Origin: Marinobacter halotolerans | GTDB taxonomy: Bacteria > Pseudomonadota > Gammaproteobacteria > Pseudomonadales > Oleiphilaceae | Direction: 5' to 3' | NCBI RefSeq assembly: GCF_008795985.1 | Contig: NZ_VMHP01000001.1 | Coordinates: 2,046,001-2,110,000 of the forward strand | DNA: 64,000 nucleotides | In this document: positions 1 through 9,144 of the stretch, one piece after another | Position numbering within the stretch: position 1 is the stretch's first letter | How the letters are laid out: each line of letters starts with the position of its first letter | Translations under genes and position numbers: made by a program | The notes under the pieces: model-generated | Database searches by the model: none | What the model was told of the DNA's origin: nothing | Seen by the model: the letters and a program-made list of their open reading frames with translations, nothing else

Positions 1-279
1 AGTGGCGGTGTGCTGGGCATGATTGCGATGACCGTCACGCTGATGACCCTGGGTGGAGTCAGCAATGAACTGGCGTCGGCGAGCCAAGGACTGATTTCCG
101 TGCTGGTTCTGCTGATCATGCCCGGCGTTGTCGGCGTGTTCTTCAAGGCGGATCAGTTTGCAGGCCAATGGCTGGCGGTCGGGGCAGCGTTGCTGGTTGG
201 CACCTTTCTCAGTGTGATCACCACGCTCCTGCTGATGAGCTTTCTGGTTCGACGTGGACAGCGGGAGGACAGCCAGTGA
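1..279 (+). CDS. LrgA/CidA-family membrane protein, 5' end outside window
   Basis: The reading frame is open from base 1, so the gene begins upstream; about 92 C-terminal codons are visible. The residues are almost all hydrophobic, with two clear membrane segments, and the partner gene lrgB follows with a 4-base overlap (GTGA), the usual arrangement of this pair. LrgA/CidA proteins are small holin-like inner membrane proteins linked in various bacteria to murein hydrolase control or to export of small organic acids. The family call rests on the visible half plus the lrgB neighbour. The physiological role here is not visible in the sequence. Confidence 0.75.
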   Translation, partial: SGGVLGMIAMTVTLMTLGGVSNELASASQGLISVLVLLIMPGVVGVFFKADQFAGQWLAVGAALLVGTFLSVITTLLLMSFLVRRGQREDSQ

Positions 280-998
280 ACGGTGTCTTCGAGCGACTGC
301 TGGGCGTCCCGGATGTGCTGTCGGGCACGCCGGCTCTGGCCATCGGTCTTACCCTGGGAGCTTTTTTTGCGGGCAACTGGCTGTTTGCCCGACTGGGGCG
401 GCCGATCTGGCTGCCGCCGGTGGTGATTTCCGCGTTTTTTTTGTCGGCCGTGATTGCGGCGCTGGCGCTGGACTATGACCAGTATCGGGAGGGCGCCCGC
501 TGGCTGACGGTGCTGCTGGGCCCGGCCACGGTTGCGCTCGGCATTCCCCTCTATCAGCAGATGCACCATATCCGCGCAATGTGGCGACCGATTCTGTGCA
601 CGCTGCCGGTGGCCGCTACCTTGGCTGCGGTGTATGCGGTGGTGATTGGCTGGGCTCTGGGGGGTACGCCGCTGGTGCTGGCGTCATTGGCACCCAAGTC
701 TGTGACCGCACCTATTGCCATTGGCATTACCGAACAACTGGGCGGTTCGGTATCGCTGATGATGGGTGGGCTGCTGGTGACCGGGGTAGTCGCAACCCTG
801 TTCGTTGACCTGCTCGCGCGCTGGCTGCCAGTGGAAGACGAGCGGATTCTGGGGTTTGCTCTGGGCCTGAACGGCCACGCCATCGGAACCGCACGGGCGT
901 TCGAGATCAGTCACGCAGCCGGCGCGTTTGCCTCTCTCGGTATGGGGCTGACGGGTGTATTTACCGCGCTGATTCTACCGCTGTTTTTCCAGTTCTAG
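276..998 (+). CDS. lrgB: LrgB-family membrane protein
   Basis: This 240-residue protein starts at a GTG that overlaps the stop of the preceding gene, which argues for translational coupling. The frame stays open upstream to 168, but a start there would lie inside lrgA. It has about six hydrophobic segments and the LrgB signature region LASLAPKSVTAPIAIGITE, followed by a GHAIGTARA stretch near the C-terminus. Length matches the family (about 230 residues). LrgB is the multispanning partner of LrgA in the inner membrane; the pair has been associated with autolysis control and with pyruvate or glycolate transport. Which applies here cannot be read from the DNA. Confidence 0.88.
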   Translation: MNGVFERLLGVPDVLSGTPALAIGLTLGAFFAGNWLFARLGRPIWLPPVVISAFFLSAVIAALALDYDQYREGARWLTVLLGPATVALGIPLYQQMHHIRAMWRPILCTLPVAATLAAVYAVVIGWALGGTPLVLASLAPKSVTAPIAIGITEQLGGSVSLMMGGLLVTGVVATLFVDLLARWLPVEDERILGFALGLNGHAIGTARAFEISHAAGAFASLGMGLTGVFTALILPLFFQF

Positions 999-1156
999 GG
1001 GCGCCCCGAATCAGGTCATTCACTTCACGAATAGCCGCATGTTGCAATTTCGATTGCCGTAAGGGTTTTCCGCGACTAGGTTTGAACGCAGTCATTGAGC
1101 GCCGTTGTTTTGCGCCGATGGTCATCAAAATTCTTAAAACAGCGACGGAAAACGCG

Positions 1157-2719
1157 ATGAAAAAACTACTGACCGCTTTTGTTGGTTCTGTGGCCCTGGC
1201 GGCCGCTCCGATGGCAATGTCTGCCGAGGCGAACAAGGAACTGAAGATGGCGTACGACGCCGACCCCGTGACCCTGGATATTCACGAGCAACTGTCCGGT
1301 GGCATGCTTCAGCTAAGCCATATGACCTTCGATCCCCTGATTCGCTGGACCAAGGATCTGGAATTCGAGCCGCGCCTGGCCAAAAGCTGGGAACGCATTG
1401 ATGAAAACACCATGCGGTTTGAACTCCGGGAAGGCGTGAAATTCCACTCCGGCAACGATCTCACCACGAAAGATGTGAAGTTCACCTTTGACCGGCTCAA
1501 GCAGAGCCAGGATTACAAGGCGATTTTCCAGCCGTTCAGCGAGTTGAAAGTGATCGACGACTACACCTTTGAGTTGATCACCAAGCAGCCTTACCCGTTG
1601 CTGTTGAACACCGCCACCTACATTTTTCCGATGGACAGCGAGTTCTACACCGGCAAGACCGAAGACGGCAAGGACAAGAGCGCAATCACCAAGCACGGTA
1701 ACTCCTTCGCTTCCGAGAACCTGTCCGGCACCGGGCCCTACGTCATTACTGATCGCCAGCAGGGCGTCCGGGTGGAGTTTGAACGATTTGATGACTACTG
1801 GGATACCAAATCCCCGGGCAATGTTGGCAAGATCACGCTGACCCCGATCAAGGAAAACAACACGCGGGTCTCTGCCCTGCTGTCCGGCGGTGTGGGCTTT
1901 ATCGCCCCGGTTCCACCCACTGACCTGGAGCGGATCCGTCGTGACGATGATTCGAACCTGGTTACCATGAGCGGCACCCGTATTATCCTGTTCCACATGA
2001 ACCAGGATCGGGTTGAAGCCTTCAAGAACCCGAAGGTTCGTGAGGCCATTGCTTACGCCATCAACCAGGAAGGCATCGCTGCCAAGATCATGAAGGGCTT
2101 TGCCACGCCGGCCGCGCAGATGTCTCCAGCGGGCTATCAGGGCCACAATGAGTCCCTGACGCCGCGCTTCGATGTCGCCAAGGCACAGCAGCTGATGAAG
2201 GAAGCCGGCTACGAAGACGGTTTCACCATTACCATGATGGCGCCGAACAACCGCTACGTGAATGACGACAAGATTGCCCAGGCAGTCGCCGCCATGCTGG
2301 CGCGGATCAATATCAAGGTGGATCTGAAGACCCTGCCGAAGGCCCAGTACTGGCCGGAATATGATGAGCGCGCAGCGGACATGATGATGATCGGCTGGCA
2401 CGCGGATACCGAGGATTCCGCCAACTTCTTCGAGTTCCTGACCTTCTGCCCGGACGCCGAATCCGGCACCGGCCAGTACAATGCAGGCAACTACTGCAAC
2501 CCGGAGCTGGATGCCCTGGTGAACAAGGCCAACGTGGAAACCGATCTGGAAAAGCGGGCCGCGATGCTTCAGGAAGTGGAAAAGCGCCTGTATGAAGATG
2601 CCGCCTTTGTTCCTCTGCACTGGCAGGATCTGGCCTGGGCCAGCAAGGAAAACGTAAAGATCGAGCCAATCCTCAACGTGATGAACTTCCCGTACCTGGG
2701 TGATCTGGTTATCGAATAA
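1157..2719 (+). CDS. Peptide-type ABC transporter substrate-binding protein (SBP_bac_5)
   Basis: The 520-residue product begins with a signal peptide (MKKLL, hydrophobic stretch, then AMSA near residue 23), so the ATG at 1157 is preferred over an in-frame upstream codon at 1082 that would add 25 non-signal residues. The mature part has the family-5 solute-binding layout: an early DPLIRW segment after the first lobe, a long central lobe, and a C-terminal VPLHWQDLAWA region. It is the first gene of a five-gene importer for dipeptides, oligopeptides or similar nickel/opine-type ligands. The downstream prolidase favours peptides, but the ligand is inferred. An 11-bp hairpin separates it from the permease genes. 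Confidence 0.9.
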   Translation: MKKLLTAFVGSVALAAAPMAMSAEANKELKMAYDADPVTLDIHEQLSGGMLQLSHMTFDPLIRWTKDLEFEPRLAKSWERIDENTMRFELREGVKFHSGNDLTTKDVKFTFDRLKQSQDYKAIFQPFSELKVIDDYTFELITKQPYPLLLNTATYIFPMDSEFYTGKTEDGKDKSAITKHGNSFASENLSGTGPYVITDRQQGVRVEFERFDDYWDTKSPGNVGKITLTPIKENNTRVSALLSGGVGFIAPVPPTDLERIRRDDDSNLVTMSGTRIILFHMNQDRVEAFKNPKVREAIAYAINQEGIAAKIMKGFATPAAQMSPAGYQGHNESLTPRFDVAKAQQLMKEAGYEDGFTITMMAPNNRYVNDDKIAQAVAAMLARINIKVDLKTLPKAQYWPEYDERAADMMMIGWHADTEDSANFFEFLTFCPDAESGTGQYNAGNYCNPELDALVNKANVETDLEKRAAMLQEVEKRLYEDAAFVPLHWQDLAWASKENVKIEPILNVMNFPYLGDLVIE

Positions 2720-2746
2720 CCGGCTCGCGTCACTGCCAATCTCCGG

Positions 2747-2773
2747 GCCTCTCTCCCGTCATGGGGGAGAGGC
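2747..2773 (+). promoter_or_regulatory. Intercistronic hairpin between binding-protein and permease genes
   Basis: Bases 2747-2757 pair with 2763-2773 over 11 bp, with one G-U pair and a 5-base loop. Only three T residues follow, so it is not a strong terminator. Such hairpins after binding-protein genes are known to protect the upstream message from 3' decay and to reduce expression of the permease genes. Here the role is inferred from position. Confidence 0.6.
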
Positions 2774-2803
2774 TTTCCGGCACTTATTAACGGTAAATTC
2801 TCA

Positions 2804-3853
2804 ATGTTAGCGTTTCTGGTTCAGCGAATTTCCCAGGCGTTTCTGGTTATGTTCGTGATCAGTGTGATCGCCTTTGCCATCCAGGATGGCCTGGGCGACC
2901 CACTTCAGCAGATGGTCGGCATGTCGGTCTCCCAGGATGAACGGGAGGCTATCCGCGACGACATGGGGTTGAACGATCCTTTGGTAGTTCAGTACTTCCG
3001 ATTCGCCGGTAACGCCCTGCAGGGTGATCTGGGCACGTCCTATTTCTATGGCAAGCCCACGCTGGACGTCATTCTTGAACATCTGCCCGCCACACTGGAA
3101 CTGGTGATTGGCGCCAGTCTGATCATCATTGTGTTTTCAGTACCAATTGGCGTGTATGCCGCCATCCGGCCCCAGGCCTGGCTGGCCAAATTCTTTATGG
3201 GGATCAGTACCGTGGGGATTTCCATCCCGGTGTTTCTGACCGCCATTGTTCTGATTCAGTTGTATTCCATCGGTGTCACGGTGGACTGGTTTCCTGCCGA
3301 TACCGGCTGGGGTCGTTGGCTTAATGGCGCGCTGAGTACCGACGGTGGTCTGCCGTCCTACGGCCGCGGCGATGAGCTTACCCATCTATTCGGCACCTGG
3401 GATTCGGGCTTTTTCTCCGAATCCGGGCTGTGGCATCTGGTGCTGCCGTCGGTGTCACTGGCTTCCATCATGTTGCCATTGTTTATCCGGCTGATCCGGG
3501 CAGAAATGATGGAGGTGCTACAAAGCGACTACATCCGTTACGCCCGCGCTAAGGGCCTGAGCGCCGTCCGGGTCAACTTTCTGCATGCCCTCAAGAACAC
3601 CATGTTGCCGGTAATCACCGTCGGTGGGGTGCAGATCGGTATCATGGTGGCCTACACCATTCTCACCGAAACGGTTTTCCAGTGGCCGGGCGTGGGCCTG
3701 ATGTTCCTGGAGGCCATTACCCGCAGTGATATTCCGCTGATCGTGGCTTACCTGATGGTGGTGGGCCTGATCTTCGTGATCACCAATACCCTGGTCGATC
3801 TGATCTACGGGCTGGTGAATCCCACCGTAAAACTGACAGGTAAGAAAGCATGA
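2804..3853 (+). CDS. ABC transporter permease, DppB/OppB type
   Basis: The 349-residue integral membrane protein has the N-terminal RISQAFLVMFVISVIAF helix typical of DppB/OppB permeases. It also has the binding-protein-dependent transport signature near residues 245-265 (YIRYARAKGLS), which contacts the ATPase. The periplasmic loop around residues 150-205 is long and carries an aromatic- and glycine-rich stretch, larger than in the E. coli dipeptide permease. It overlaps the next permease by 4 bases (ATGA), so the two are translationally coupled. It forms half of the membrane channel of the importer. No good ribosome binding site is visible before the ATG. Confidence 0.92.
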   Translation: MLAFLVQRISQAFLVMFVISVIAFAIQDGLGDPLQQMVGMSVSQDEREAIRDDMGLNDPLVVQYFRFAGNALQGDLGTSYFYGKPTLDVILEHLPATLELVIGASLIIIVFSVPIGVYAAIRPQAWLAKFFMGISTVGISIPVFLTAIVLIQLYSIGVTVDWFPADTGWGRWLNGALSTDGGLPSYGRGDELTHLFGTWDSGFFSESGLWHLVLPSVSLASIMLPLFIRLIRAEMMEVLQSDYIRYARAKGLSAVRVNFLHALKNTMLPVITVGGVQIGIMVAYTILTETVFQWPGVGLMFLEAITRSDIPLIVAYLMVVGLIFVITNTLVDLIYGLVNPTVKLTGKKA

Positions 3854-4782
3854 CGACGGCGACGATTTCACGCTGGGATCGCTTTCGCGAGTCCTTCCTC
3901 TGGTACAGCTTCAAGCGCGACAAGGTGGCAATCGCCAGCTTTATTGTGCTGTTGAGCATGGTGTTGGCGGCGGTGTTCGCACCTCTGCTGGCGCCGGCCG
4001 ATCCCTACGATCTGGCCCAGATCAATATCATGAACTCCGAGCTGCCGCCGGTGGGCATGGACGGCGCTGACCCCGCCTTCCCGCTGGGCACCGACGCCCA
4101 GGGCCGGGACCTGCTGTCCACCATTCTGTATGGCACGCGGGTGTCGCTGCTGATCGGCTTTGGCGCGGTGCTGCTGCAGGCGGCCCTTGGCATTCTGTTT
4201 GGCCTGCTGGCGGGTTACCTGGGCGGCCGGGTGGATTCGGTGCTGATGCGCATTGCTGATGTGCAGCTGTCCTTCTCGACCCTGATGGTGGCCATTATTG
4301 TCGGGGCGGTGTTCAAGGCCAGTTTCGGTAACCTCATGTTCGGCGAGATTGCCATCTACATGCTGATTTTCATTATCGGTATTGCGGAGTGGCCGCAGAT
4401 TGCCCGCACGGTGCGGGCCTCGGTACTGGCAGAGAAGAAAAAGGAATACGTGGACGCAGCCAAGGTGATGGGTTTCCGCACCGGGCGGATCATGTTCCGG
4501 CACATTCTGCCCAATACACTGTCTCCCATCTTTGTTATTGCCACGGTGCAGATCGCCAACGCCATCATCTCGGAGGCGGCGCTGTCGTTCCTGGGTCTTG
4601 GTATGCCGGAAACCCAGCCCTCACTTGGTTCGCTGATCAAGTCCGGTTTCGACTACATCCAGAGTGGCTCCTGGTGGATTACCCTGATTCCCGGCCTGGT
4701 GCTGGTGGTGCTCGTGCTCGTCATCAACCTGTTGGGTGACTGGCTGCGGGATGTTATGAACCCACGGCTGTATAAGGGGTAA
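3850..4782 (+). CDS. ABC transporter permease, DppC/OppC type
   Basis: This 310-residue inner membrane protein has the N-terminal cytoplasmic segment with WYSFKRDKVAIASF followed by the first helix, as in DppC/OppC, and the FPLGTDAQGRDLLS motif that marks this subfamily. The ATPase-contact signature is at about residues 205-225 (EYVDAAKVMGFRTGRI). Its start overlaps the stop of the DppB-type gene, and the first ATPase follows 5 bases after its own stop. It is the second half of the channel. Confidence 0.93.
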   Translation: MTTATISRWDRFRESFLWYSFKRDKVAIASFIVLLSMVLAAVFAPLLAPADPYDLAQINIMNSELPPVGMDGADPAFPLGTDAQGRDLLSTILYGTRVSLLIGFGAVLLQAALGILFGLLAGYLGGRVDSVLMRIADVQLSFSTLMVAIIVGAVFKASFGNLMFGEIAIYMLIFIIGIAEWPQIARTVRASVLAEKKKEYVDAAKVMGFRTGRIMFRHILPNTLSPIFVIATVQIANAIISEAALSFLGLGMPETQPSLGSLIKSGFDYIQSGSWWITLIPGLVLVVLVLVINLLGDWLRDVMNPRLYKG

Positions 4783-4787
4783 GAGCC

Positions 4788-5786
4788 ATGCCATTGCTAG
4801 AAGTAAAAAATCTGGATGTGCGATTTGCAGTGCGCGGAGGCGACCTCACCGCGCTGCGCGGCATCAGCTTCAGTCTGGACAAGGGCGAGCGTTTGGGCCT
4901 GGTAGGGGAGTCCGGCGCCGGCAAATCGGTGGCGGCGTTTTCCATACTCAACCTGATCGCCAGGCCCGGCTATATTGCCGGCGGGCAGATTCTGTTCGAA
5001 GGCCGGGACCTGGCCGCGATGGGCGAGCGGGAGCTGCGGAAAATCCGCGGCAATCGCATCGCCATGATTTTTCAGGATCCGATGATGACCCTGAACCCGG
5101 TGCTTACCATCGGCACCCAGATGGTGGAGGCCATCAAAGCCCATCGACGGATCAGCACCCGGGCGGCCCGGGAGATTGCCCTGGCGAAACTGCGCAAGGT
5201 ACAGATTCCGTCGGCGGACACCCGGCTGGACCAGTATCCCCACGAATTGTCTGGTGGCATGCGTCAGCGGGTGATCATTGCCATCGCCCTGTTGCTGGAC
5301 CCGGAAATCATTATCGCCGATGAGCCTACCACCGCGCTGGATGTGACCATTCAGGCAGAAATCATGGATCTGTTGCTGAACCTGTGCGAACAGGAGAACG
5401 TGGCGTTGATGCTGATTACCCACGATCTTGGTGTGGTATCCCAGGTGACGCAGCGCATGCTGGTGATGTATTCCGGCCGTATTATCGAGCAGGGGCCGAC
5501 CCGGGAGATTATTAACGATGCCCAGCATCCCTACACCCAGGGGCTGATCAATGCGTTGCCCCAGATGGGTGAGCCGGGTGAAAAGCTGTTCCAGATTCCC
5601 GGGTCCATGCCGTCCCTGAAAAACGTACCCTCAGGCTGCCCCTTCCATCCCCGCTGTCACTTCGCCACGGACCAGTGCAGGCGCACAATGCCGGACTATG
5701 TCCGCTCCGGGAATGTGGACGTGGCCTGTTATGAAGTCAGCAACCTTATCGAGCAGGAGAAACGCATGCAGGAGGCGGAATCGTGA
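4788..5786 (+). CDS. Peptide-type ABC transporter ATPase, DppD/OppD type
   Basis: The 332-residue cytoplasmic ATPase shows Walker A GESGAGKS at residues 40-47, the ABC signature LSGGMRQR, and Walker B IIIADEPTTALD. The C-terminal oligopeptide/dipeptide-transporter extension holds four cysteines (GCPFHPRC, then two more), which bind an iron-sulfur cluster in some family members. It drives uptake together with the ATPase encoded next, whose start overlaps its stop by 4 bases (GTGA). A GTAAGAGCC leader sits before its ATG. Confidence 0.93.
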   Translation: MPLLEVKNLDVRFAVRGGDLTALRGISFSLDKGERLGLVGESGAGKSVAAFSILNLIARPGYIAGGQILFEGRDLAAMGERELRKIRGNRIAMIFQDPMMTLNPVLTIGTQMVEAIKAHRRISTRAAREIALAKLRKVQIPSADTRLDQYPHELSGGMRQRVIIAIALLLDPEIIIADEPTTALDVTIQAEIMDLLLNLCEQENVALMLITHDLGVVSQVTQRMLVMYSGRIIEQGPTREIINDAQHPYTQGLINALPQMGEPGEKLFQIPGSMPSLKNVPSGCPFHPRCHFATDQCRRTMPDYVRSGNVDVACYEVSNLIEQEKRMQEAES

Positions 5787-6802
5787 CGTCACCATCCTCC
5801 CCCCTGGTTGATATCCGCGGGCTGGAAAAATCCTTCGATCTTTCCGGCAGTCTGCTGGAGCAGATTTCCTTTAAAGGCGGCCGCTTTCACCGCAAGCAGG
5901 AAGCTGTTCATGCCATTAATGGCGTCGACCTGCAGGTACAGAAAGGAGAGGCCCTGTGTGTTGTGGGCGAGTCCGGTTGTGGTAAATCCACCGTGGCCCG
6001 CACGGTCATGGGCCTGCTGTCGCCGACGGCGGGCGAGGTCCATTACGATGGCCAGCGCATAGACCATCTTAGTGGCCGGGACGTGCTTCCCTACCGCCGC
6101 AAGATGCAGATGATTTTCCAGAACCCCTATGCCTCGCTGAACCCGCGCATGACCATTCAGCAAACGCTGGAAGAGCCCATCCGCTTTCATCAGCCGGGCG
6201 TTTCTCAGGCGCAGATTCGCGACAAGGTTCAGGATGTGATGCAGTCCGTGGGCATTGATCCGGACTGGGGCAGCCGCTTCGGCCATGAGTTCTCCGGTGG
6301 CCAGCGTCAGCGCATCGCCATTGCCCGGGCCCTGGCCGTGGATCCGGAGTTCATCGTCGCCGACGAACCCATTTCCGCCCTGGATGTTTCCATTCAGGCC
6401 CAGGTATTGAACCTGCTGATGGAAGCCCAGGAAACCCGCAACCTGACCTATCTGTTCATCACCCACGATCTGGCGGTGGTAGAGCATTTCGGCACGCGGG
6501 TGGCGGTAATGTATCTGGGAAGAGTGTGCGAACTGGCGGAAACCGCCACCCTGTTCAGCAGCCCCCGGCACCCCTACACCCAGGCGTTACTGTCGGCTAT
6601 TCCCAAGCTGGAGGACGACAGGCCCAACCACATCCGCCTGCAGGGAGAAGTTCCGACGCCGGTGCAGTTGCCCTCCGGATGTGTGTTTCATGGCCGCTGT
6701 CCCTACGCCAACGAGCGTTGCCGGCAGGAAATCCCCCAGCTGATCGCCACCGATAGCGGCACACAGGTGGCCTGTCACGCCGTTCAGGAGGGGAGGTTGT
6801 AA
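5783..6802 (+). CDS. Peptide-type ABC transporter ATPase, DppF/OppF type
   Basis: This 339-residue ATPase starts at GTG within the overlap with the preceding gene. It has Walker A GESGCGKST, the signature FSGGQRQR and Walker B FIVADEPISALD, then the same cysteine-bearing C-terminal extension (GCVFHGRC and further cysteines). A stretch near residues 20-45 (SLLEQISFKGGRF) is longer than in the minimal family members. It closes the transporter block. The LysR regulator begins 56 bases later on the same strand, so it may share the transcript. Confidence 0.93.
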   Translation: MTSPSSPLVDIRGLEKSFDLSGSLLEQISFKGGRFHRKQEAVHAINGVDLQVQKGEALCVVGESGCGKSTVARTVMGLLSPTAGEVHYDGQRIDHLSGRDVLPYRRKMQMIFQNPYASLNPRMTIQQTLEEPIRFHQPGVSQAQIRDKVQDVMQSVGIDPDWGSRFGHEFSGGQRQRIAIARALAVDPEFIVADEPISALDVSIQAQVLNLLMEAQETRNLTYLFITHDLAVVEHFGTRVAVMYLGRVCELAETATLFSSPRHPYTQALLSAIPKLEDDRPNHIRLQGEVPTPVQLPSGCVFHGRCPYANERCRQEIPQLIATDSGTQVACHAVQEGRL

Positions 6803-6858
6803 CGGTCCTGCTGCCATGGGCTATCATGCCCGCAGTTAACTGTTCCTCCGGATGAATC

Positions 6859-7773
6859 ATGGAAATACGCTGGCTTGAAGACTTCATGGCGCTGGCCCGT
6901 ACCCGCCATTTTTCCCGTGCCGCTGAGCTGCAGCACGTAAGCCAGCCGACGTTCAGCCGTCGTATCAAACTGCTGGAAGAGGCCATGGGCGCCACCCTGA
7001 TCAATCGCCAGACTCTGCCTCTTTCGCTCACTCCGGCCGGCGAGGCCTTCGTGGAAATGTGCGAACGGGTAACCCGGGATGTCCGGGAGACACGGGACCG
7101 GATTGATGCCATGGAAGCCGAGGCGTCGGCCCGCATCAGCGTCGGGTCCACCCAGGGGCTATTCTCCCATTATTATCAGAGTTGGGCCCGCCAGGCAGGA
7201 GTGGCGGAACGCCTGCAGCTGAACCTGAAAGCCACCAACTGGGTAGGTGAGCAGTTTCTGGACGCGCTGGACAACGGCGAGTGTGATCTGGTGCTGTGTT
7301 ACTGGCATGACGATCTGCCCTGGGGCGAACGCCTGGACCCGGAACGCTACGAGTGGATGACGCTGGCCCGGGAAACACTGGTGCCCGTGAGTGTGGCAGA
7401 CAGCGGCGGGCAACCACGGTTTACCCTGCCGGGGACCGTGGGCCAGCCGGTGCCGTTGATCGCCTATCATTCCCGGGGCTTCCTGCAGTCCGCCATAGAA
7501 GCCCGTTTGGCGAAGATAAACGAGCCGGCCTATCTGCTACCGCTCAACGAAAACACCCAGTCTGCCGGTATCAAAGCTCTGGTGAAACAGGGGTTCGGTA
7601 TGGGCTGGTTGCCCAAACGGATGACCGAAAAAAGCGAACAGTTTGGCAGTCTGGCGCGGGCGGGTGATGAGCGCTGGGACGTGCCGCTGGAAATCCGCCT
7701 GATTCGCCTGCGCCAGACCCGTTCCGACGATCTTCTCATTCTCTGGAAAACCCTGGAAAACCAACATGCCTGA
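6859..7773 (+). CDS. LysR-type transcriptional regulator, HypT-like
   Basis: The 304-residue protein opens with MEIRWLEDFMALARTRHFS and a LysR winged-helix DNA-binding domain (residues 1-60, with the SQPTFSRRIKLLE recognition helix), then a substrate-binding-like sensing domain. The short N-terminus starting directly at the helix and the QGFGMGWLP motif resemble the HypT/YjiE group from memory. That group includes a hypochlorite-responsive regulator in E. coli, but the response here need not be the same. Lying between a peptide importer and a prolidase, on their strand and overlapping the prolidase by 8 bases, it is the likely regulator of this unit. Confidence 0.88.
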   Translation: MEIRWLEDFMALARTRHFSRAAELQHVSQPTFSRRIKLLEEAMGATLINRQTLPLSLTPAGEAFVEMCERVTRDVRETRDRIDAMEAEASARISVGSTQGLFSHYYQSWARQAGVAERLQLNLKATNWVGEQFLDALDNGECDLVLCYWHDDLPWGERLDPERYEWMTLARETLVPVSVADSGGQPRFTLPGTVGQPVPLIAYHSRGFLQSAIEARLAKINEPAYLLPLNENTQSAGIKALVKQGFGMGWLPKRMTEKSEQFGSLARAGDERWDVPLEIRLIRLRQTRSDDLLILWKTLENQHA

Positions 7774-9076
7774 CACTGAGCTGCTCTCCCTCCAGACGGA
7801 CCATCTGCGCATCCTGCAACAGCGATATCAGCAGGCGCTGGAGGCGGAGGGCTATGATGCGCTGCTGATCAGTTCCGGCGCCGCGCCCCTTCGATACGGC
7901 GACGACCAGGCCTGGCATTTTCAGGGCTATGGACCCTTCCTGCACTGGACCGGGCTGACAGGCCAGGAACACAGCTGGCTGCTGATCCGGCCTGGCGAGC
8001 GACCAGTTTTATGGCTCTATCAACCGGTGGATTTTTGGCACGCTACACCTGAACTGCCTGGCGAGCCCTGGCAGGAATCCATGGAGATTCAGGCCAGTGA
8101 GCGGACCGAGGCGCCGGCACTGGGCGATATCGGCAAAAAAGAGGGCGTAGGCAAGCTGGCGGTGATCGGTGATCCGGCCTGCCTGTCCGGGGTAGGCGGT
8201 GATCATAACCCGCCGGCCCTGCTGGCCGCACTTGATGAGACCCGGGTGCATAAAACCCGTTATGAGGTCGCCTGCCTGGCGCGGGCGAACAGCATTGCGC
8301 TGGACGGACACCGGGCCGCGCGGGAAGCGTTTCTGGCCGGTGGCAGCGAGTTCGAGGTGAACCTCGCGTACCAGCGGGCAACGGGGCAGCGGGAAGCCGA
8401 TGCGCCCTATCACAGTATTATCGGTATCAACGAGCATGCTGGCACGCTGCACTATCAGTATTACGGCAGCGATGCCCCGAAGCCGCCCCGCAGTCTGCTG
8501 ATTGACGCCGGTGTCCGGTTCCGGGGCTACTGCTCCGATATCACCCGCACCACGGCAGGGCCCTCCGACCCGCGTTTTGCGGCCCTGATCCACGGGCTTG
8601 ACCAGATTCAACAGCGGCTTTGCAGCATGGTGGCGCCCGGCGTTGAATACATCGATATACACCGCAAAGCCCATCAGGGTATCGCAGCCCTGCTCAGTGC
8701 CTCAGATCTGGTAACCGGCCTGGATGATGAGGCCATGATCACCGAGGGCGTTACCCGAGCCTTTTTTCCTCATGGCGTGGGGCACCTCCTGGGGGTGCAG
8801 GTACACGATGTGGCGGGAAAACCAACGCCGCCGCCGGCGGATGCCCCTTTCCTGCGGCTGACCCGCACCCTGGAGCCGGGCATGGTGGTGACCATCGAGC
8901 CGGGCCTGTACTTTATTCCATCCTTGCTTGAACCGCTGTTAGCGGGGCCCGTGGCGAAGCATCTCAATCAGCCGCTGATTACTGAACTGCAGGGCTGTGG
9001 CGGGATCCGCATCGAAGACAATGTGGTGGTTACGGACACAGGTTTCCGGAATCTGACCCGACCAGACGGTGCGTGA
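7766..9076 (+). CDS. pepQ: Xaa-Pro dipeptidase (prolidase), M24 family
   Basis: The 436-residue enzyme splits dipeptides with C-terminal proline. All five metal ligands of the pita-bread fold are visible: D247 (LLIDAG), D258 (CSDITRT), H340 (in HGVGHLLG), E378 (VTIEPGLY) and E417 (IRIEDN). Their spacing matches bacterial PepQ and the Alteromonas organophosphorus acid anhydrolase, a prolidase known from established work. The N-terminal third is the creatinase-type domain. The start overlaps the end of the LysR gene by 8 bases. With the upstream importer it suggests uptake then hydrolysis of proline-containing peptides. Substrate preference beyond that is not visible. Confidence 0.92.
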   Translation: MPDTELLSLQTDHLRILQQRYQQALEAEGYDALLISSGAAPLRYGDDQAWHFQGYGPFLHWTGLTGQEHSWLLIRPGERPVLWLYQPVDFWHATPELPGEPWQESMEIQASERTEAPALGDIGKKEGVGKLAVIGDPACLSGVGGDHNPPALLAALDETRVHKTRYEVACLARANSIALDGHRAAREAFLAGGSEFEVNLAYQRATGQREADAPYHSIIGINEHAGTLHYQYYGSDAPKPPRSLLIDAGVRFRGYCSDITRTTAGPSDPRFAALIHGLDQIQQRLCSMVAPGVEYIDIHRKAHQGIAALLSASDLVTGLDDEAMITEGVTRAFFPHGVGHLLGVQVHDVAGKPTPPPADAPFLRLTRTLEPGMVVTIEPGLYFIPSLLEPLLAGPVAKHLNQPLITELQGCGGIRIEDNVVVTDTGFRNLTRPDGA

Positions 9077-9124
9077 AACACTTCTTTGCACAAAATTAAC
9101 CCAACAGGCTTGCAATTCCAGATC

Positions 9125-9144
9125 GTAATAACAATAATTATCAC
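9125..9144 (+). promoter_or_regulatory. Fur-box-like operator upstream of bfd
   Basis: Read on the minus strand this AT-rich stretch is close to the classic 19-base Fur consensus; by eye about 13 of 19 positions match, including a perfect GATAAT half. It lies 30-50 bases before the bfd start, where a repressor would block the promoter. Iron-starvation induction of bfd through Fur is established in other gammaproteobacteria. The site here is a sequence-based prediction. Confidence 0.65.

Noticed and set aside
1313..2620. Long open frame (435 codons) on the minus strand.
   Set aside because: It is antisense to the clear peptide-binding protein gene and has no recognisable domain; a GC-rich third-position shadow.
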